Positions 1-9,600 of a stretch of DNA of 64,000 nt are shown here, in pieces. A model generated the notes under the pieces. The model was given only the letters and a program-made list of their open reading frames with translations. It was not told the origin of the DNA and searched no databases. Both the position numbers and the translations under genes were made by a program. Each line of letters opens with the position of its first letter. Positions within the stretch are counted from its first letter, which is position 1. Source of the DNA: Thalassoglobus sp. JC818 (GTDB taxonomy: Bacteria; Planctomycetota; Planctomycetia; Planctomycetales; Planctomycetaceae); contig NZ_JBFEFI010000011.1 in the NCBI RefSeq assembly GCF_040717535.1, positions 42,908-106,907 on the forward strand. Reading direction: 5' to 3'.

Positions 1-563
1 CTGGGTGGCCCGACCGATTTCTAGCGGTTAGGTTGCTTTGCGACAAGATGCCTCACCCTCAGCGTTCGTTCCGTATTGAAACCGTCTGAATCTGTGACCA
101 AGTTCCCCTGTCAGGATGGCGTCATTCGGGTATGATCATGGGGACGGGAAATCGTCACAGACGCATGGAAACGAACGGGTGACTAATCGCACGTACATCT
201 CTGGCGAGAACCTACACCTACGGCGAACACGTCGACGCCCCCAGCGTGAAACATCTCATCCAGCCGTCCCCGCGACGTGTAGTCCCAGGTGACGATCGAA
301 CGATTTCAGGAAGATCGGCGGCACTATTCGGTCCGCTCAGCAGACCTTACGCTGCTGAAGTCCAAACGTTCACCAGACACTCACAGCGGAGACTGCCACT
401 ATACGAGGTACACGAATACGATTCGTGTAAATTGGGCATTGGAGTGCGTTGAGATTGTAACTGAGCACGTCCCACGTACTGGCCGACGCGTTTTATCGTG
501 GCCAGATCCGATTTTTAACCCTGGAGACTTGGGCGAAGACATTCGCCCATTAGGTGAAGCGCA
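1..563. other. Left-edge stretch without a convincing gene
   Basis: Two short overlapping open frames begin at 246 and 289 on the plus strand, and one lies opposite at 399-587. None has a recognisable domain, a signal peptide or a good ribosome binding site, and they read through one another as chance frames do. I see no tRNA, terminator or insertion-sequence protein here. The last 30 bases carry the likely ribosome binding site (AGGTGA at 552-557) of the gene that starts at 564. Confidence 0.5.
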
Positions 564-1058
564 ATGATGCAACACAAATATGTGCAATCCTTGTTGTTTA
601 TTCTAGCTGCGGCCACAGTGTTCGCTCAGCCACCAAATCATCAAGCGCAGCCGACAGCTGAAACTAGAGCTTTCGAAAAAGAGAGAAAGTGGATCTCAGA
701 TCTGGACGCGCAAACGAATGATTGGATCTTCGCTGCACAATTGCGAGAAGGGTTTCGAGAATTTGCTCATGTAGATGCTTATGGGCTCCAAAAACCGGGT
801 AGTATTTACGTTTCTGATGAAGTGGACCTGGTAGTCAACGCCGACAATTTGTTTTTGCGATTTGGACCGAAGGAGGCAGTTCCTCTTCCCAATGGATCCC
901 TGTACTGTGGGATCGACTTAGAAAAGGAGGAGCACCGAACGCTTTCGAATGAAACTTTTTCAGACGCAGTCGTTGTAAAAAACAGTAGTCAATTGGTAGT
1001 CATTGACTTCAAGTCGAAGACAATGAAATGGGTCGACATCTCAAAGTTGCCAGAATAG
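564..1058 (+). CDS. Hypothetical secreted protein
   Basis: This 164-residue protein is not recognised. The start is an ATG with AGGTGA six bases upstream; a second ATG follows directly. Residues 1-22 look like a Sec signal peptide: a short lysine-containing N-region, a hydrophobic run and an AxA-like end before a proline/glutamine-rich linker. The mature part is mixed alpha/beta in character with several acidic patches and ends in KLPE. It has no cysteine pairs or catalytic motif that I can name. The gene converges with the lipoprotein gene at 1168-2193. Its DNA looks more AT-rich than the gatB and glt genes, which fits a recently acquired or fast-evolving gene. Secretion is inferred from the N-terminus only. 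Confidence 0.6.
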   Translation: MMQHKYVQSLLFILAAATVFAQPPNHQAQPTAETRAFEKERKWISDLDAQTNDWIFAAQLREGFREFAHVDAYGLQKPGSIYVSDEVDLVVNADNLFLRFGPKEAVPLPNGSLYCGIDLEKEEHRTLSNETFSDAVVVKNSSQLVVIDFKSKTMKWVDISKLPE

Positions 1059-1167
1059 AACTCGTGAGTGGCCCAGAATACTTTCTGTTCCACGAAGGCG
1101 GTTTATGCTACTACCCGACTCTAAACACGTAGAAAACCGTTTCGAATATGACGGCACGGGTGCCCAC

Positions 1168-2193
1168 CTACCTCACAACAGGGATTTCGTAACCTACACA
1201 TTCTCGCTTGTGCCCCGCAAATAGTAACCTACCGTCCGACGAAAGCGACACGGCATTTGTGGGCCGATCGATCACAAATTGTACGTATCCAGCTTTGCCT
1301 TTGACCAGTAACCTACATTCCTTTCCAAGCGAAAAGACTATGGAGTTTCCCGACTCTGAAATATCGAGTGGAACAACTCCGTCAGGACCAAGAGGAAATG
1401 CGTCATAAAGATTGCCGTCGTATGATAGACTATATGATGTTTCATACCTCCCATTTTGCAAAGAGTGCAACTCAAAGGTCTCATCTGTCAAAGCTGCAAT
1501 ATGTGTTGCGTATTTGCTAATTCGTGCTGACAATACTCGAGTTCCTCCTGTGATCAGAAAATCCTGACTAACAATCTCGAACTTACCCGATGAACGCTTA
1601 AGGTCGAACAAACCAACCCCGTTCTTACCGTATCGTGACACGACAAGCCGTACGAGACCGTCTGATGTTTCTGCTAAATCCAAAGACCATGGGCATTCAT
1701 CTCCACACAATGGCATTGGCATTTCGTAGATTTTGGTTTGCAAATCTTTTGTCAGCTGTTGGTTGTACACGCAGCCCGTTTCTGCGAACCTCAATGAGGC
1801 AGTTTTCGAAAAGAACAGTGTGTCATTGAGAACGCTGCAATCGCAAGTGTACCTGTCATTTGACTTGCTATCCTCCCACGATAAGTGGACAGGGTCGAAA
1901 GTCGTTATTGTTCCACTTTTCGATAACACCAGCAATTCATCATTATCCACCCAAGCAAGACACGGGTCGTATGCACTAGATTCGAATTCCAGCCGTTGCG
2001 ACAATTGATCTGGATTGACTACAATCAGCTTGTGAGTGGTCACAATCGCTAATAGGTCACCGTTGCTCGAAATGCTGATGGCACGTGCCACCTCACTTGT
2101 GGGAATTCTCACGAATGCTCCTAGTGGGTCATCTCGACAACCACTTGCCACTACAATCGTCAAAACAGCCAATATGCGATATTCCATTTGCAC
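1168..2193 (-). CDS. Lipoprotein, probable beta-propeller (WD40/YVTN-like)
   Basis: The 341-residue product begins with a classic lipoprotein signal: a hydrophobic stretch ending VASGC, so Cys19 is the likely lipid anchor. The rest alternates short beta-strand segments of the kind seen in seven-bladed propellers, with phrases such as ISISSNGDLLAIV and VSLSSDGRLLFAG near both ends. These are typical WD40/YVTN blade edges (D-G-x-x-hydrophobic). Propeller folds of this type usually act as protein-protein scaffolds outside the membrane; no ligand can be read from the sequence. The start may be the GTG at 2193 or the ATG at 2187, since AAGGA lies close to both. Base composition is AT-rich like its neighbour at 564. 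The specific role is unknown. Confidence 0.65.
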   Translation of the reverse strand: MQMEYRILAVLTIVVASGCRDDPLGAFVRIPTSEVARAISISSNGDLLAIVTTHKLIVVNPDQLSQRLEFESSAYDPCLAWVDNDELLVLSKSGTITTFDPVHLSWEDSKSNDRYTCDCSVLNDTLFFSKTASLRFAETGCVYNQQLTKDLQTKIYEMPMPLCGDECPWSLDLAETSDGLVRLVVSRYGKNGVGLFDLKRSSGKFEIVSQDFLITGGTRVLSARISKYATHIAALTDETFELHSLQNGRYETSYSLSYDGNLYDAFPLGPDGVVPLDISESGNSIVFSLGKECRLLVKGKAGYVQFVIDRPTNAVSLSSDGRLLFAGHKRECVGYEIPVVR

Positions 2194-2210
2194 ACCATCC
2201 TTTGAATGGC

Positions 2211-2435
2211 TCAGTTAGACGTTGGGGGATAGTTATCCATCGGTGGGTAGTCACGTCCATCTTCATCCCCATCAGGATCCATTGTATGATTGAGTCCCAT
2301 CTGTACTACACATGATGGCACATTCACTGAACAGCCAGTAGCATTCGCGAAGCTTGAAAAATTTCTACGCGCACGTGCAGCTTCCGTAGCTTGATCGGCA
2401 CCATATCTTTCACATGATTCAGGGTCTCCACTCAA
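2211..2435 (-). CDS. Small hypothetical ORF upstream of the lipoprotein
   Basis: This is a 74-codon open frame directly upstream of the lipoprotein gene on the same strand, leaving a 17-base gap. It has two cysteines, an Ala/Arg-rich start and a Pro/Asp/Tyr-rich tail (DYPPMDNYPPTSN). It resembles the short C-terminal tail of a longer secreted or RHS-type protein more than a complete domain, and I cannot name a family. No clear ribosome binding site is visible. It could be a real small gene co-transcribed with the lipoprotein, the remnant of a larger broken gene, or a chance frame. Confidence 0.3.
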   Translation of the reverse strand: MSGDPESCERYGADQATEAARARRNFSSFANATGCSVNVPSCVVQMGLNHTMDPDGDEDGRDYPPMDNYPPTSN

Positions 2436-2510
2436 TTGGCAGGCGAATATCGATATTTCGCAAGACCGACACCATTCGTTGACGCCCGGCCGATTTGCTC
2501 AGCACGGGTG

Positions 2511-2536
2511 CCATGCCCCCGCTTGCGTGGGCATGG
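2511..2536. terminator. Palindrome downstream of gatB (hairpin, possibly a dispersed repeat)
   Basis: An eight-base arm CCATGCCC (2511-2518) is repeated inverted as GGGCATGG (2529-2536), with an inner CGC/GCG pairing around a TT loop and one mismatch between. On the plus strand it is followed by TTTT. It sits 65 bases past the gatB stop, so it could end gatB transcription on the minus strand. GC-rich palindromes of this wording are, to my recollection, dispersed in some planctomycete genomes; a genome-wide search would tell a terminator from a REP-like repeat. Confidence 0.45.
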
Positions 2537-2600
2537 TTTTCGAATTACGTTTGCAGTTTCGAATTCGGCATGTTGTTGGCCGGTCGGGTGTGAGAGAACT

Positions 2601-4100
2601 TCAGGCGGTTTCTTCGATGACTTTGATGATGAGTTCGCGGACGGCTTTGGCGTCGGCGCCTTTGGCTTGTTTCATCACCTGGCCGATGATTGCTCCGATC
2701 GCTTGTTTTCGGCCGGCGCGGTAGTCTTCGACGGCGCTGGAGCAGTTGGCGATTGCGGAGCGGACTGCTTCTTCGAGAGCGCCGGTATCTGAGACGACTT
2801 TGAGGCCGCGTTCCGAGATCATTTCGTCGACGCGGTTGGTGCTGATTTCCTGGTCGCTGTCTGCTTCTTCGAGGAGAGCGGAGAAGACCTCGCGGCCGCT
2901 TTTGGTGGTGATTTTGTTGTCAACGACTCGTTTGACGATCGTCCCGAGGATTGATGCAGAGACGGGGAACTCACCGATTTCGTCTCCGCGCTCTTTCATC
3001 TCGCGGAGCACGTCCTGAGTGACGAAATTCGCGGACTGCTTTCCGTCTCCGCTGACTTCGACGACCTCTTCAAAGTAGCTGGCGAGTTCGCGTCCCTGAT
3101 TGACGATGACGTCGGCATCGTAGGTGGAGAGACCGAGCTCTTTTTCGAAGCGTCGGCGTCGAGTGGCGGGTGCCTCTGGAAGTGCGGCGCGGACGGCGGC
3201 GATGCGTTCTTTCGTAACTGTGACGGGGACGAGATCGGGATCGGGGAAGTATCGATAGTCGGCGGCGTCTTCTTTGCCTCGCTGTGCGAAGCTGACGTTT
3301 CGATTGGCATCCCAACCGCGCGTTTCCTTCTCCACTCCCGGATCGCCTAGCTTGCGGCCGGACTTTTCGTATTCTTTGAGCTGTCGCTGGACTTCGAAAT
3401 CGATGGCTGCCTCGACAGCCCGGAAACTGTTGAGGTTTTTGACTTCAACAATGGGCGTGGCGACTGTTTGTCCTGCGTCGTCAGTCAGATGCAGGTTGAC
3501 GTTGGCATCACAGCGGAGGCTGCCCTCTTGCATGTTGCAGTCGGAGACATCGAGAAAGGTGAGGAGCAGGCGCATCTCTTCGAGATACTGCTTGGCTTCG
3601 GCACCGGATCGAAGATCAGGTTCGCTGACGATTTCGAGCAACGGAGTTCCGGCCCGGTTGAGGTCGACCTGGCTGTCTTTCCCACGTCCGGTTTCGTCGT
3701 GAATGTTCTTCCCGGCATCTTCTTCGAGGTGTGCTCGATTGATGCGAATTTTGCGTCGGTTCCCGTCGTCGCCGTCGATCTCAAGCCATCCCTGTTTACT
3801 GAAGGGAAGATCGTACTGACTGATCTGATAGCCTTTGGGGAGGTCGGGATAGAAATACTGCTTGCGATCCCATTTCGTGAACTCTGCGATTTCGCAGTTC
3901 AGAGCGGTGGCTGTGATCAGCGAGAGATCGAAGGCTTCTTGATTCATGACCGGCAAGGTGCCTGGATGTCCCAGACAGACCGGGCAGACCTGCGTATTGG
4001 GAGCGTCTGGATTGAAGCGGTTTGCGCACCCACAGAAGATTTTCGTTTTCGTCTGAAGCTGGACATGAACTTCCAGGCCCACAATTGTCGTGACATTCAT
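2601..4100 (-). CDS. gatB: Aspartyl/glutamyl-tRNA amidotransferase subunit B
   Basis: GatB is the tRNA-binding and kinase-like subunit of the GatCAB complex, which turns misacylated Glu-tRNA(Gln) and Asp-tRNA(Asn) into Gln-tRNA and Asn-tRNA in the cytosol. The protein is about 499 residues, the normal length. It opens with the family signature [21 protein letters not shown], includes the zinc-site CxC and [12 protein letters not shown], the [19 protein letters not shown] block, and [21 protein letters not shown], and ends in the GatB/YqeY helical tail. I place the start at the ATG at 4100, which has GAGGA six bases upstream; a GTG at 4118 would add six residues and has no such site. gatA and gatC are not in the window. 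It is transcribed opposite to the next gene, so it is probably monocistronic here. Confidence 0.97.
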   Translation of the reverse strand: MNVTTIVGLEVHVQLQTKTKIFCGCANRFNPDAPNTQVCPVCLGHPGTLPVMNQEAFDLSLITATALNCEIAEFTKWDRKQYFYPDLPKGYQISQYDLPFSKQGWLEIDGDDGNRRKIRINRAHLEEDAGKNIHDETGRGKDSQVDLNRAGTPLLEIVSEPDLRSGAEAKQYLEEMRLLLTFLDVSDCNMQEGSLRCDANVNLHLTDDAGQTVATPIVEVKNLNSFRAVEAAIDFEVQRQLKEYEKSGRKLGDPGVEKETRGWDANRNVSFAQRGKEDAADYRYFPDPDLVPVTVTKERIAAVRAALPEAPATRRRRFEKELGLSTYDADVIVNQGRELASYFEEVVEVSGDGKQSANFVTQDVLREMKERGDEIGEFPVSASILGTIVKRVVDNKITTKSGREVFSALLEEADSDQEISTNRVDEMISERGLKVVSDTGALEEAVRSAIANCSSAVEDYRAGRKQAIGAIIGQVMKQAKGADAKAVRELIIKVIEETA

Positions 4101-4362
4101 AGCATTCCTCGCGTTCACAATTGGCCGAAGTGTAGCCCAGCACGCTGCGACTGACGAGTCACTCTTTTCACGCCTTTGTTGATTCCTGAATCACCCGGGC
4201 GGAGTGTCGCGAGCCTCTCTCTTCGATCTCCAAACAATCGTCGAATCGAAGACCTGAAACGAGATTGCATGTCTTAATGGATTGGTGGGTGCGCTTGATC
4301 TTTGGTCGCCGACGATGGACGATTCAAATTCAGACCGACAACTCCCAGATCGAGAACTCTTC

Positions 4363-5034
4363 ATGTCAGAGAATGCCCCCTTCGACGATTTTAATGACGA
4401 CGATGATGATGGTTTCTCTACACCGTCGCCATCTCCGGGGATGAGCACCGGAATGAAGGTGCTGATGGGGCTTCTCATTTTCTCAGCCCTGAGTCTGGTC
4501 GTCTGTTGTGGCGGTGCTTACTGGTTCCTTTCGAATTCGACAACAACGACAAACAACCCGGCAGAAATCGATGCGATGCGAGACAAAATCGCCACGATCG
4601 TTTTGCCGGCCGTCTATGAGCCCGGCGCTGGCGTGGGGTTCAACGTGTTCGACATCGTCAAGATGGACATGGTCGCTTACGGTCGGAGCAAAGACCCTGA
4701 AAATGGAGGAATAGTTCTGATGCAGATGTCTGGCTCCTCCATAACAGAGAAAGATGACCTTCGGCTCGAGTTTGAAAAGGAAGCCGAGAAACAGGGGACG
4801 AACCAGGACATCAACGTCACATCCCAGGAAACTCGCACATTCACGATTGACGGCGAAGAGGTCGACTTCGAATTTGTGACCGGAACTCGTCCCGAATCGG
4901 ACGAAGTCGTCCATCAGGTGGTGGGACTTTTCAAAGGACGCGAGGGAGTCGCCTTCCTCATGATCTTCGAGACAGACAACAACTGGGACGAAGAAGAAGT
5001 CGTTCGCATGATCGAATCCATCTCGACCAAATAG
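4363..5034 (+). CDS. Hypothetical single-pass membrane protein
   Basis: From the ATG at 4363 the product is about 223 residues. Residues 1-25 are strongly acidic (DDFNDDDDDGF) and Pro/Ser-rich. One transmembrane helix follows (about residues 29-52, MKVLMGLLIFSALSLVVCCGGAYWF), then a soluble domain of about 165 residues. The topology implied is an acidic cytoplasmic tail with the main domain outside. The outer domain has no cysteines and no motif I can assign; its strand-rich layout (FNVFDIVKMDMVAYGRSK, RTFTIDGEEVDFEFVTG) recalls small planctomycete membrane proteins of unknown function. GAGAA lies upstream of the chosen ATG; longer forms from 4315 (ATG) or 4282 (TTG) are possible. It is divergent from gatB. 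Confidence 0.65.
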   Translation: MSENAPFDDFNDDDDDGFSTPSPSPGMSTGMKVLMGLLIFSALSLVVCCGGAYWFLSNSTTTTNNPAEIDAMRDKIATIVLPAVYEPGAGVGFNVFDIVKMDMVAYGRSKDPENGGIVLMQMSGSSITEKDDLRLEFEKEAEKQGTNQDINVTSQETRTFTIDGEEVDFEFVTGTRPESDEVVHQVVGLFKGREGVAFLMIFETDNNWDEEEVVRMIESISTK

Positions 5035-5316
5035 TGACGAGTTCTCTTTTCGCTTCGTTTGATGCGACGAAGCGACTGATCTCCACGTGATCGTCGTATT
5101 TACAGTCGATCACTGGTCGGAGAAATGCTGCCGAGCACTCACATCTAAAACCATTGATACGACTCAATCTGACGTCGTGAAAGTGTCCGGGCGGATCATA
5201 AAATCCCGGATTCTGATGAGTTGATCGGACCATCTCCAAAATCCTTGACGGCTGCGGTTCGCGAGGATACACTCCACCACTTATCGAACAATGGTTCTTT
5301 TATTTGAAATTGGTTA

Positions 5317-6261
5317 TTGAAGCCCGTGAGTCTTCGGAATACCGAAATATTCTGTGAAATCGCAACGCAGCGCAGCTTTTCCCGGGCTGCGTCGGCGCGT
5401 CAAATTTCACAGCCGGCGGTGAGTCAGGCTCTCCAACAACTCGAAGACCAACTCGGCGTCGCTTTGATCGATCGATCGCAACGTCCGATCGGATTGACAC
5501 CTGCTGGAACTGTTTATTTTGAACGATGCCAGAAATGGCTGGACGACTACCGGGAAATTGAAGACGCGGTCACACGATTCAGCGGTCGACTAACGGGTCG
5601 GGTTCGAGTCGCCTCGATTTATTCCGTCGGTCTGCTGCAAATGGCAGACTATGTGAGAAAGTTTCGCAGCGAATATCCCGATGTCGAATTGAGTCTGGAC
5701 TACGTTCAACCCGACGAAGTTTACAATCGCGTGCTTCGGGATGAAGTGGAGCTCGGGATTGTTTCCTTCCCCAAAGATGGCGGGGACATTGGCTGCCTTC
5801 CGTGGATTGATCAGGAAATGGTTCTGGCAGTTGCTCCAGAACATCCGATTGCCGATCGGGAGTCGATCCGATTGACGGATCTCCAAGGACTCGATTTAGT
5901 TGCGTTCACACATGATTTGATGATCCGACGTGCCACTGAGAAATTACTGAGAAAATCGAACGTGACCATGCACGTCGTTCATCAGTTCGATAACCTTGAG
6001 ACCGTCAAGCGGGCAGTCGAAATCAATTTGGGTGTGGCACTGTTACCGTTGGCCACACTTCGACGTGAACTGGAATTTGAAACTTTGCGTGCGATCCCTC
6101 TTTCAGACTGCACATTCGTGCGTCCCTTGGGAATTGTTCATAAACGTCACAAACACCTGTCTCGTGCTGCCGAGAAGTTCGTGGAGTTGCTTCACGAAGA
6201 GTCTCCTGAACACGAACCGGTGTCGCCATTCTCTACTGCCACCAGCAGTAGTTCCGCATAG
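5317..6261 (+). CDS. LysR-family transcriptional regulator
   Basis: This is a LysR-type regulator of about 314 residues, the usual length. The N-terminal winged helix-turn-helix covers about residues 5-65 (TQRSFSRAASARQISQPAVSQALQQLEDQLGVALIDR). The two-lobed periplasmic-binding-like effector domain covers about 90-295. The start is non-ATG: TTG at 5317, or GTG at 5326 which would begin at the conserved SLRNTEIF; neither has a clear ribosome binding site. It reads in the same direction as gltB, 423 bases ahead of it, so by position it is a candidate regulator of glutamate synthase, as GltC is in Bacillus. That link is inference from neighbourhood; I could not find a convincing repeated LysR box in the gap. 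The tail (EHEPVSPFSTATSSSSA) is low-complexity. Confidence 0.88.
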   Translation: MKPVSLRNTEIFCEIATQRSFSRAASARQISQPAVSQALQQLEDQLGVALIDRSQRPIGLTPAGTVYFERCQKWLDDYREIEDAVTRFSGRLTGRVRVASIYSVGLLQMADYVRKFRSEYPDVELSLDYVQPDEVYNRVLRDEVELGIVSFPKDGGDIGCLPWIDQEMVLAVAPEHPIADRESIRLTDLQGLDLVAFTHDLMIRRATEKLLRKSNVTMHVVHQFDNLETVKRAVEINLGVALLPLATLRRELEFETLRAIPLSDCTFVRPLGIVHKRHKHLSRAAEKFVELLHEESPEHEPVSPFSTATSSSSA

Positions 6262-6684
6262 CTGGGAGGTTCCTGGGGAACCAACCGAAACGGTCCGAAC
6301 GCATGAGGCAACAGGGCCGATTTTCCGCTCGCAACGCGTCAATCAGGACGCCTGAGCAATGACGGAGCGAAGTGGACAAGTTCTTTGAGATGGGCTTCCG
6401 TGTTCGGGAACCATTCAGCAGTGGGATTTGTCCATCGCAATCAGAGTCCGGGTCGATATCGACATTCCACTCGGAACCTTTCACGACACATCGCGACTTG
6501 CTGACAGGCAAGTCAACCTGACCCCAACCGGTCTGATTTTCTGCATCTTCCGTCTGCGAAGAATGTGGAGATGGAGACCAAACGACCAAAGACTCAGGCT
6601 TTCCTGAGTTTTCAACCGAAAGCCGAACTACGCGTTGAGAGGCTTACCGGTTCCGGATTTGAGACAACAAAGGAATTGTGCATC
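6262..6684. other. Gap between the LysR gene and gltB
   Basis: This 423-base stretch holds no gene. A frame open from 6565 joins gltB in frame but lacks family similarity before the ATG at 6685. A short perfect inverted repeat (GGTTCC/GGAACC, 6268-6273 with 6277-6282) directly follows the LysR stop but has only a three-base loop and no T run. The leader and promoter of gltB must lie here; I cannot point to a firm -35/-10 pair. Confidence 0.5.
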
Positions 6685-9600
6685 ATGGAAAATCTCTCCA
6701 ACAATCAACTCGCTGGTTTTCCCGAACCGCAAGGGCTGTATCACCCTGACAACGAACACGATTCGTGTGGCGTTGGCTTTGTTGCACATATTAAGGGACA
6801 AGCTTCGCACCAGATCGTGCTGGATGCGGATCACATTCTGCGACACATGACTCACCGTGGAGCTTGTGGATGTGAAGAGAACACCGGGGACGGTGCCGGA
6901 ATGCTCGTCGGCCTTCCGGACAAGTTCCTGCGTAAAGTCGTCAAGCAGGAACTCGGAGTCGACCTGCCTGAAGCTGGGCAATATGGGGCGGGAATTATCT
7001 TCCTTCCCAAGAACGAACAAGCCCGAGCTGATTTCAAATCAATCGTCGGTGATCTGATCAAAGAACAAGGTCAGACATTGATCGGGTGGCGGAAAGTTCC
7101 ACAGCGAGCCGACGTGGCCAACATTGGACCATCTGCACGCGCCGCTGAGCCGCATATGGAAATGCTCTTAATCGGAGCCGCTCCGGGACTTAATTCCGAA
7201 GAGCTGGAACGACAGCTGTTCATCATCCGCAAGATGGCAAGCCATCGCATTCGCGAATCGGAACTCCCTCACGCTACGGAGTTCTATTCCTGTTCGCTCT
7301 CAACAAAGGTCATTGTCTACAAAGGGATGCTGACTCCAGATCAGATGCTTCCCTACTTCGAAGACCTGAACGATGCCGATTTTGAATCGCACCTCGCGAT
7401 GGTTCACAGTCGATTCAGCACCAACACGTTCCCATCCTGGGACCGCGCTCAACCGTTGCGTTTCATGGCCCACAACGGCGAGATTAACACCGTTAAAGGC
7501 AACAGCAACTGGATGTACGCTCGACAGGGTGCGATGTCTTCGAAGTTGTTCGGCAACGATCTTAAGAAACTCTTCCCGATCATCGAAAAGCATTGCAGCG
7601 ACTCGGGGAATTTCGACAACGCGATGGAACTTCTCTACCACTCGGGACGCACACTTCAGGAAGTGGCGATGATGATGATTCCCGAAGCCTGGCAGAATCA
7701 TCACGAAATGTCCGAGGACAAGCGTTCGTTCTACGAGTACTTCTCGACAATGCAGGAACCATGGGACGGACCTGCGAGTGTCTCGTTCACAGACGGTCGC
7801 TTCATCGGTGCCAGCCTCGACCGAAACGGTCTGCGACCAAGTCGCTATTACGTGACTCACGATGATCGCGTGATCATGGCCAGCGAAGTCGGTGTGCTTC
7901 CCATCGATCCGAAGAATGTCAAAAGCAAAGGCCGACTACAGCCCGGAAAAATGTTCCTCGTCAACTTTGAAGAGGGACGACTCGTTCCCGATGAAGAGTT
8001 GAAGCACGATGTTGCTGGACGTCGCCCATACGGCGAGTGGCTGCAGCGACAACGCGTCGACTTGAACGAACTTGTCGACAACTGGGAGTCTAAGAAGGGA
8101 ACCACTGAGCGAATCGAGTCAGAAAACCTGCTGAGCCAAATGCAGGCCTTCGGTTACACCACCGAAACGATGCAGTTCATGCTCATCCCTCTTCTCAATC
8201 AGAGAAAAGATCCCATCTACTCGATGGGCGATGACTCGTCGCTGGCTTGTCTCTCAGACAAACCACGCCTCCTTTACGATTACTTCAAACAACTCTTCGC
8301 ACAGGTGACGAACCCCGCGATCGATTCGATTCGCGAGGAAGTCATTATGTCGCTGGAGTGCTACATCGGTCCGGAAGGAAATCTTCTCGACACAACAGAA
8401 GAACAGGCTCATCGCCTCCGCGTTCCTCATCCAATTTTGACGGATGAAGAAACGGCAGCCATTAAATCTCTCGACGGATACCGTGGATGGAAAACGAAGA
8501 CCATCGACACCACCTGGGATCGTTCTGAGGGAACATCTGGCCTTCAGCCAGCCCTGAAGAGAATCTGTCAGGAAGTCGAACAGGCCATCGCAGATGGTTA
8601 TAGCCTCGTCGTCCTCTCCGACCGAGCTTGTAGTGCCGATCGAGTGCCGATCAGCTCACTGCTCGTCACTGGAGCCGTTCACCATTATCTCGTTGGCAAA
8701 GAGCTTCGTACTCGAATCGGTTTGGTGATTGAATCGGGAGAAGCTCGGGAAGTTCATCACTTCTGCCTCCTGACAGGATACGGTGCCGATGCCATCAACC
8801 CATATGTCGCTTTCGAAGCCATTCGAGATGCGAAAGATCATGGGCATCTGAAGGAGTCCTACGACGAAGAAAAGATCGTGAAAACCTATCGCAAGGGCGT
8901 CTTCAAAGGGATGCTCAAGGTGATGGGTAAAATGGGAATTTCGACGCTGGCTTCTTACAAGGGAGCTCAAATCTTCGAAGCACTCGGCCTCGCCGATGAT
9001 GTGATCGATACCTGCTTCCGAGGAACTGCAAGTCGAATTCAGGGAGTCAACTTCCGGATTCTGGCTGAGGAACATCTCCGACGCCATGAAATGGGATTCC
9101 CGGCCCGACACGAAAGCAAGCGTCTGCCTGTTCTTCCCAACATGGGACTGGTCCACTGGCGTCATGGGGGTGAAAAGCATGCTTGGAACCCAATGACAAT
9201 TGCCGAAATCCAGCAGGCAGCTCGCGCTGGCGATCAAAACGCTTACGAGCGATTCGCCGAACTGGTCAACACCAGCAACCAGCGTCAGGGAACCCTGCGT
9301 GGACTGCTTCGCTTCCGCACCGGTCAGTCGATCCCACTGGACGAAGTTGAACCCGCCAAGGAGATCGTGAAACGATTCTGCTCGGGAGCGATGAGTTACG
9401 GATCGATCTCTGCGGAGTCACATGAGACTCTCGCCATCGCGATGAATCGCCTCGGCGGAAAGAGCAACACCGGTGAAGGTGGAGAAGACGCCCAGCGTTT
9501 CACTCCAATGCCGAACGGTGACAGCAAGCGATCTGCCATCAAGCAGGTGGCCTCCGGTCGCTTTGGTGTGACTTCATGGTACTTGACCAACGCTGATGAG

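Noticed and set aside
6565..6684. 40-residue N-terminal extension of GltB
   Set aside because: It has no family likeness, would bury the propeptide, and the ATG at 6685 has a proper ribosome binding site.
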